Part shown: piece after piece, positions 60,164-64,000 of the stretch | Position numbering within the stretch: position 1 is the first letter of the stretch | Layout of the letters: the number at the start of each line of letters is the position of its first letter | Assembly: GCA_910578585.1 (NCBI GenBank) | Contig: CAJTRG010000002.1 | Coordinates: forward strand, 59,668-123,667 | Length of the DNA stretch: 64,000 bases | Direction of reading: 5' to 3' | DNA from: an uncultured Mailhella sp. | GTDB taxonomy: Bacteria > Desulfobacterota > Desulfovibrionia > Desulfovibrionales > Desulfovibrionaceae | The notes under the pieces: generated by a model | Database searches by the model: none | Seen by the model: the letters and a program-made list of their open reading frames with translations, nothing else | What the model was told of the DNA's origin: nothing | Program-made: the position numbers and the translations under genes

Positions 60164-61345
60164 TTAGTTACAAAAAGTACTGAAATGTTGCTCTAACGTT
60201 TTATAAGCGTAAGGCTCCTCCTTACCGTTTTTATAAATTTTAAACAGTTGACCTTCTTTATACCGTAAATGGAAATTATATCCTATAAAATCATGTTCAG
60301 AATATTCTTTTGCTATATAATCATAAAAAAAATCTTTAAAAGGAATTTTTTTTGCTTCTTCAAGTGGCATAATTGAACGATATAAATTAAAAACATCGTC
60401 AATAGTTTTTACTTCTTTTCTTTTTTTTGCTTTATGTTGAGGTAACTTGTTGTTATCGTTTTGAATTTCTTTATTTGATGTTTCACTTAAGTTAGACTTA
60501 GGAGAATCATTTAATATTTCTTGTGGATTTGCTAAATTTAAAACTTCATTGTTTGCAGCATCATGTTCTATTGCTTTTGGTTCAATAATATTTGCATTCT
60601 CTTTATTGTCTTGAATATGTATATTAGGTCGTTGAAATCCTTTTATATTATTCTGATATTGTAAATATATTAGCTCACGCTTTATAGGTGATAAAATCCC
60701 ATATTGATTATTTGAGTATTCAGTATTTAAATTTCTTTTCTTATCAATTATCTTAGCAGAATCATTCATTATTTCATTTAGTTTATTTCTTTTTCTTTCT
60801 TCCATTAAATTGTGACTAGTAATTTCATTTATAAAAGAAAACTTGTTGATAACCTTTTTTGTGGATATATAAAAAAATATAACAGCAAGTATGATTATAC
60901 AATATTTTATTGAATCACCTCTAATAAATAATTCACCGCCAACACCTCGATATAACAAAATATCATCAATGAAAGGTAAATATGCAAAGTATAGTGCTAA
61001 TAAAATATCTGTTCCTAAAAATATCAATCCAATTGGTTTTATTAGATCACTATTGAAAAAAAGTATAAAAGCAAATATACCTGATAATCCTATTCCATAA
61101 CAAAAGAATAGATACCCAAGCAATTTATACGAGTCGCCGAAATTTATATAATATGAATAACAATCAAGTACAGCAAATAACATATAAAGAAAAATAATTA
61201 TATAAAAAATACGCAAATTATGTTTAGTTGTATAAAAACTTAAACATTCTTCTTTGCTATTAAAAAATCTACCATATTTCATGTTTTCATAATTTAAGGC
61301 TGCACGAGCATTTTCATGATATGTTTGTGTATAATAATTTTTCAT
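60164..61345 (-). CDS. multi-pass membrane protein of unknown function
   Basis: A 393-aa protein with an N-terminal cytoplasmic stretch, about five membrane helices between residues 45 and 190 (FYIIIFLYMLFAVLDCY and others), a long, charged, Asn-rich linker (about 200-320) and a C-terminal globular part (TIDDVFNLYRSIMPLEEAKK onward). The ATG at 61345 follows GGGGTGAG. It is the right-most gene of the island. No family was recognised; a role in element maintenance or phage exclusion is possible but unsupported. Confidence 0.7.
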   Translation of the reverse strand: MKNYYTQTYHENARAALNYENMKYGRFFNSKEECLSFYTTKHNLRIFYIIIFLYMLFAVLDCYSYYINFGDSYKLLGYLFFCYGIGLSGIFAFILFFNSDLIKPIGLIFLGTDILLALYFAYLPFIDDILLYRGVGGELFIRGDSIKYCIIILAVIFFYISTKKVINKFSFINEITSHNLMEERKRNKLNEIMNDSAKIIDKKRNLNTEYSNNQYGILSPIKRELIYLQYQNNIKGFQRPNIHIQDNKENANIIEPKAIEHDAANNEVLNLANPQEILNDSPKSNLSETSNKEIQNDNNKLPQHKAKKRKEVKTIDDVFNLYRSIMPLEEAKKIPFKDFFYDYIAKEYSEHDFIGYNFHLRYKEGQLFKIYKNGKEEPYAYKTLEQHFSTFCN

Positions 61346-61440
61346 TCTCACCCCTTGTGAAAAAAAGTGATTAAAAGTAGCTAAAAGATACTCTAACACC
61401 TAAAAAATCTTTTGACAATACAGGCATTAAAATTTAAAGT

Positions 61441-61463
61441 GGTGGATAAACGGTGGATTTTTT
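61441..61463 (+). repeat. arm-type repeat, right copy
   Basis: Matches 42615-42637 at 22 of 23 bases, in the same orientation, 83 bases inside the right attachment site (61524-61559). Confidence 0.6.
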
Positions 61464-61474
61464 TGAACGAAAAA

Positions 61475-61506
61475 AAGGGCTTATGAACTGATATTCATAA
61501 ACCCTT
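61475..61506 (-). terminator. terminator downstream of tRNA-Ala
   Basis: AAGGGCTTATGAA and TTCATAAACCCTT pair with one mismatch; on the minus strand a T run follows. It lies 8 bases after the tRNA 3' end and belongs to the island side. Confidence 0.7.
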
Positions 61507-61514
61507 GGAAATAC

Positions 61515-61590
<76 letters not shown>

Positions 61591-61695
61591 GACAAAGATG
61601 AATTTGCCTAAAAATCAGTTATTAGTCAAGTAATTTTTTCTCAATAATTTTATTTATAAATTTTAAGGGGTATGGCAGTGTATTTTTATAAAATG

Positions 61696-62370
61696 TTAAT
61701 TAATTGTTTTTATTTGATTTTTTTCTACTAATTTTGAAATAGCAACAGCTAACTCATTATAGTGGTTAAAAATACCTTTTCGTATTTTTTCAGGTTCTTT
61801 AGTAAAGAAAATATCGGTAATTTTTTTATGTCTTGAGTAAAAAGATGAGGGGTCAAAAGATTTCTTCCAATATCTATGACATAAATATTTAGAAATATTA
61901 GAAGCAAAACGGCGAGCATTTTCCACTAATTGTTCATTAGTGCAACGGGATAACAGCATATTATGAAAAAGTTCATCGAGTTCTGCAAGTTCTGTAATGT
62001 CGATTACTTCTTTACTTCTATTTTCCATTCTTTTTAAAATATTTAATAAGTCTCTATTATCTTCTTCTGTCCATTTATCAAGGGACATAATAATTCCTTC
62101 ACCCTCTAAAATGGAAGTAAGGGTATATCCGTCAATAATTTCCTTGGGAGACAGAACTCGAATGGTTTTTCCCTTTTGCGGTTCAGAAACAATAAGCCCC
62201 TCTTGAATAAGGATTTGCAAAGCTTCACGTATTGGGGCGCGGCTGATACTAAGAAAAGTTGCCAGATCGTTTTCTTTTACAGGGTCGCCAGGAGATAATT
62301 TCCCCTCTTGTATCATTTTTTTAATAAATTGGCTAACTTGGATAGCATAAGTTTGCTTTTTAAAATCCAT
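61696..62370 (-). CDS. GntR-family regulator with FCD domain
   Basis: A 224-aa transcription factor. The N-terminal winged helix (about 8-75) contains PVKENDLATFLSISRAPIRE and LIQEGLIVSEPQKGKTIRV, and the C-terminal FCD ligand-binding domain spans about 80-210, with His residues for metal or organic acid binding. It is divergent from ridA and the lyase gene and probably controls them. AATACGTATT (62381-62390) just upstream of its start could be an autoregulatory site. Confidence 0.9.
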   Translation of the reverse strand: MDFKKQTYAIQVSQFIKKMIQEGKLSPGDPVKENDLATFLSISRAPIREALQILIQEGLIVSEPQKGKTIRVLSPKEIIDGYTLTSILEGEGIIMSLDKWTEEDNRDLLNILKRMENRSKEVIDITELAELDELFHNMLLSRCTNEQLVENARRFASNISKYLCHRYWKKSFDPSSFYSRHKKITDIFFTKEPEKIRKGIFNHYNELAVAISKLVEKNQIKTIN

Positions 62371-62502
62371 TTTACACCTTAATACGTATTTATTTTCAAT
62401 AAAATAAGCTATAAGTTATATAACTGTCAAGAATATTATCTTTCATGAACAATTTCTTTAATAATTTTGCTTGACATGGGGCATAATAAAATATACATGT
62501 TA

Positions 62503-62514
62503 AATGTCGACATT
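62503..62514. promoter_or_regulatory. candidate operator for the GntR-type regulator
   Basis: AATGTCGACATT is a perfect 12-bp palindrome, 21 bases before the ridA start and downstream of a TTGACA (62471-62476). FCD-type GntR proteins bind short palindromes of this size. Confidence 0.45.
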
Positions 62515-62535
62515 ATTATATTGTATGAGGTTTTT

Positions 62536-62913
62536 ATGAAAAAAATCATCTCAAGTGATAGAGCCCCTAAAGCAATAGGGCCTTATTCACAAGCTGTACA
62601 AATTGGTAATTTAGCATTTTTTTCCGGTCAATTAGGCATTAATCCTGAAACGGGTAAACTTGCTGAAGGCGGAGTAAAGGCTCAGGCAGAACAAGCATTA
62701 AAAAATATTAAAGCTATCCTGGAAGAAGCTGGAGCCTGTGTTGATAATGTTTTAAAAACAACGGTATTTATTACTAAAATGGACGATTTTCAGGAAGTGA
62801 ATGCTGCATATTCAACTGTATTCAGCAAAAATTTTCCTGCTCGTTCTTGTGTAGCTGTCCACCAGCTGCCATTAAATGCTTTTGTTGAAATTGAAATTAT
62901 TGTTGCTTTGTAA
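62536..62913 (+). CDS. ridA: RidA/YjgF family enamine/imine deaminase
   Basis: A 125-aa trimer-forming enzyme that hydrolyses 2-aminoacrylate and related enamines before they damage PLP enzymes. Typical features are SSDRAPKAIGPYSQAV at the start, FSGQLGINPETG, and PARSCVAVHQLP with the carboxylate-binding Arg. The ATG at 62536 with TGAGG upstream is chosen over an in-frame codon at 62467 that would cover the operator region. The following lyase gene produces the RidA substrate. Confidence 0.93.
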   Translation: MKKIISSDRAPKAIGPYSQAVQIGNLAFFSGQLGINPETGKLAEGGVKAQAEQALKNIKAILEEAGACVDNVLKTTVFITKMDDFQEVNAAYSTVFSKNFPARSCVAVHQLPLNAFVEIEIIVAL

Positions 62914-62945
62914 AAATAAAATGGAATTAAAAGGAGAATAATAAA

Positions 62946-63947
62946 ATGAATTTAGCCCAATTTCAACGTCGTGGTTATGTAAAGGATGCAACCCCTATCG
63001 AATTTTTGCCAAACTTTTCTAAAGCCCTTGACAATAAAGTAAATATATATATCAAACGTGACGACCTTCTGCCAGGTACTGCCGGCGGCAACAAAACCCG
63101 TAAGCTTGATTTTTGTATTGCCGATGCTGTTGCAAAAGGTTCTGACACCATTATCACCTGTGGCGCTGTGCAGTCAAACCACTGCCGTTTAACATTATCC
63201 TGGGCTGTAAAGGAAGGGCTTGACTGTTATCTTGTGCTTGAAGAACGTGTAAAAAACAGCTACACCCCTCAAGCTTCCGGTAATAACTTCCTTTTCCAGC
63301 TCCTTGGCGTAAAGGGAATTACCGTTGTTTCCGGCGGTTCCAATATGATGGAAGAAATGGAAAAAATTGCTGAAAAACTGAAAGCAGAAGGCAGGAAGCC
63401 ATATATTATTCCCGGGGGAGCTTCCAATGCTCTTGGTGCGTTGGGGTATGTAAGCTGCATGGAAGAAATCATGAATCAAATGTTCACTCAAGGCTTGAAT
63501 TTTGATCATATTGTTGTTCCAAGCGGTTCTGCGGGCACCCATGCCGGTATTATTGCGGGTATGATAGGCAACAATATCAACATTCCGGTTACCGGTATCG
63601 GTGTAAACCGTCCAAAAGCAGTACAGCAGGAAGCTGTGCATAAACTGGCAAACCAGACTCTTGACCTTATCGGCGTTGAACAAAAAGTTCCGGCTGAAAA
63701 AGTTATTGCTTTTGATGATTATGTTGGGCCTGGTTATTCTCTTCCTACCGATGCAATGGTTGAAGCAGTAAAACTTCTTGCCCGATCCGAAGGTATTTTG
63801 CTTGACCCTGTTTATTCCGGCAAGGCAATGTCCGGTCTTATTGACCTTGTAAAGAAAGACTATTTCAAAAAAGGTTCCAATGTCCTTTTCCTGCATACCG
63901 GCGGTTCACCTGCTCTTTATGCTTATTTGGATACGTTTAGAAAATAA
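62946..63947 (+). CDS. D-cysteine desulfhydrase / cysteate lyase family PLP enzyme
   Basis: A 333-aa fold type II PLP enzyme of the ACC deaminase/D-cysteine desulfhydrase group. PLP-binding Lys50 is in GTAGGNKTRKLDF, the substrate-binding Ser-Asn-His in VQSNHCR, and the phosphate loop in SGSAGTHAG. Members cleave D-cysteine to sulfide, pyruvate and ammonia (DcyD) or L-cysteate to sulfite, pyruvate and ammonia (CuyA); I cannot tell which. Both release 2-aminoacrylate, matching the adjacent ridA. In a sulfite reducer either product would be useful. AGGAG precedes the ATG. Confidence 0.87.
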   Translation: MNLAQFQRRGYVKDATPIEFLPNFSKALDNKVNIYIKRDDLLPGTAGGNKTRKLDFCIADAVAKGSDTIITCGAVQSNHCRLTLSWAVKEGLDCYLVLEERVKNSYTPQASGNNFLFQLLGVKGITVVSGGSNMMEEMEKIAEKLKAEGRKPYIIPGGASNALGALGYVSCMEEIMNQMFTQGLNFDHIVVPSGSAGTHAGIIAGMIGNNINIPVTGIGVNRPKAVQQEAVHKLANQTLDLIGVEQKVPAEKVIAFDDYVGPGYSLPTDAMVEAVKLLARSEGILLDPVYSGKAMSGLIDLVKKDYFKKGSNVLFLHTGGSPALYAYLDTFRK

Positions 63948-63951
63948 ATAA

Positions 63952-63977
63952 AAAGGGGAAGATGGAAGATCCCCTTT
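63952..63977 (+). terminator. possible terminator of ridA-lyase operon
   Basis: AAAGGGGA and TCCCCTTT form an 8-bp stem with a 10-base loop; only three T residues end the stem, so strength is uncertain. Confidence 0.5.
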
Positions 63978-64000
63978 GAGAATTCATAATACAAAATTGG

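Noticed and set aside
63195..63896. A 233-codon open frame on the minus strand
   Set aside because: Shadow of the PLP-lyase gene; composition is irregular and no family is apparent.

Overview
The window looks like part of the chromosome of a low-GC, anaerobic sulfate- or sulfite-reducing member of the Desulfovibrionaceae. I infer this from the gene content: rubrerythrin, desulfoferrodoxin, rubredoxin and rubredoxin:oxygen oxidoreductase next to cytochrome bd, hydrogenase maturation genes hypD and hypE, a MetH without the reactivation domain, and a long RpoH. The genus cannot be fixed from sequence reading alone.

Layout. 1-226 is the right end of an IS3/IS150-type element. 258-42435 is ordinary core chromosome: ilvD, the SRP RNA, secG-tpiA, tsaC-nudix, rubrerythrin, a minus-strand block (metH, a thioredoxin-like protein, hpt, a zinc-ribbon membrane protein, yigZ), rpoH with two lipoprotein genes and rpiB, mutY, ppiB, a five-gene tolQ-tolR-tolA-tonB_C-mscS operon divergent from a tolC-like gene, hypDE, a DUF4390/NtrY-like pair, an orphan OppD-type ATPase, an exported aldo/keto reductase, rarD-ispG-proS, hisH-hisF-slyB, serS, and an oxygen-defence block rbo-rub-roo-cydAB. 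The 52-aa rubredoxin gene at 38492-38650 is easily missed.

42457-61559 is a mobile island of about 19 kb, best read as an integrative and mobilizable element inserted in the anticodon-to-T-arm part of a tRNA-Ala(GGC) gene. The complete tRNA is at the right end (61515-61590) and a decayed 36-bp copy is at the left end (42457-42492). The left end carries a tyrosine integrase. The right part carries an AlpA-like excisionase, a DUF3987 replication protein and a ColE1-style mob locus: mobC, then mobA with two genes, mobB and mobD, nested in another frame. An oriT-like inverted repeat lies upstream of mobC. There is no type IV secretion system, so transfer would need a helper.

The island's cargo looks defence-like and accessory. 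It includes four tandem paralogous 79-80-aa proteins of unknown function behind a fifth small gene, two AAA_14/DUF4143 ATPases (one preceded by three repeats at exact 32-bp spacing), a cytosine-C5 methylase with a PLD/NgoFVII-type nuclease and a Z1-domain ATPase in one operon, a RhuM-Fic protein, two ribbon-helix-helix proteins and a small heat-shock protein whose leader can pair with its own ribosome binding site.

61696-63947 returns to core-like genes: a GntR/FCD regulator divergent from ridA and a D-cysteine desulfhydrase/cysteate lyase family gene. These two products plausibly act in sequence, because the lyase releases 2-aminoacrylate, which RidA clears.
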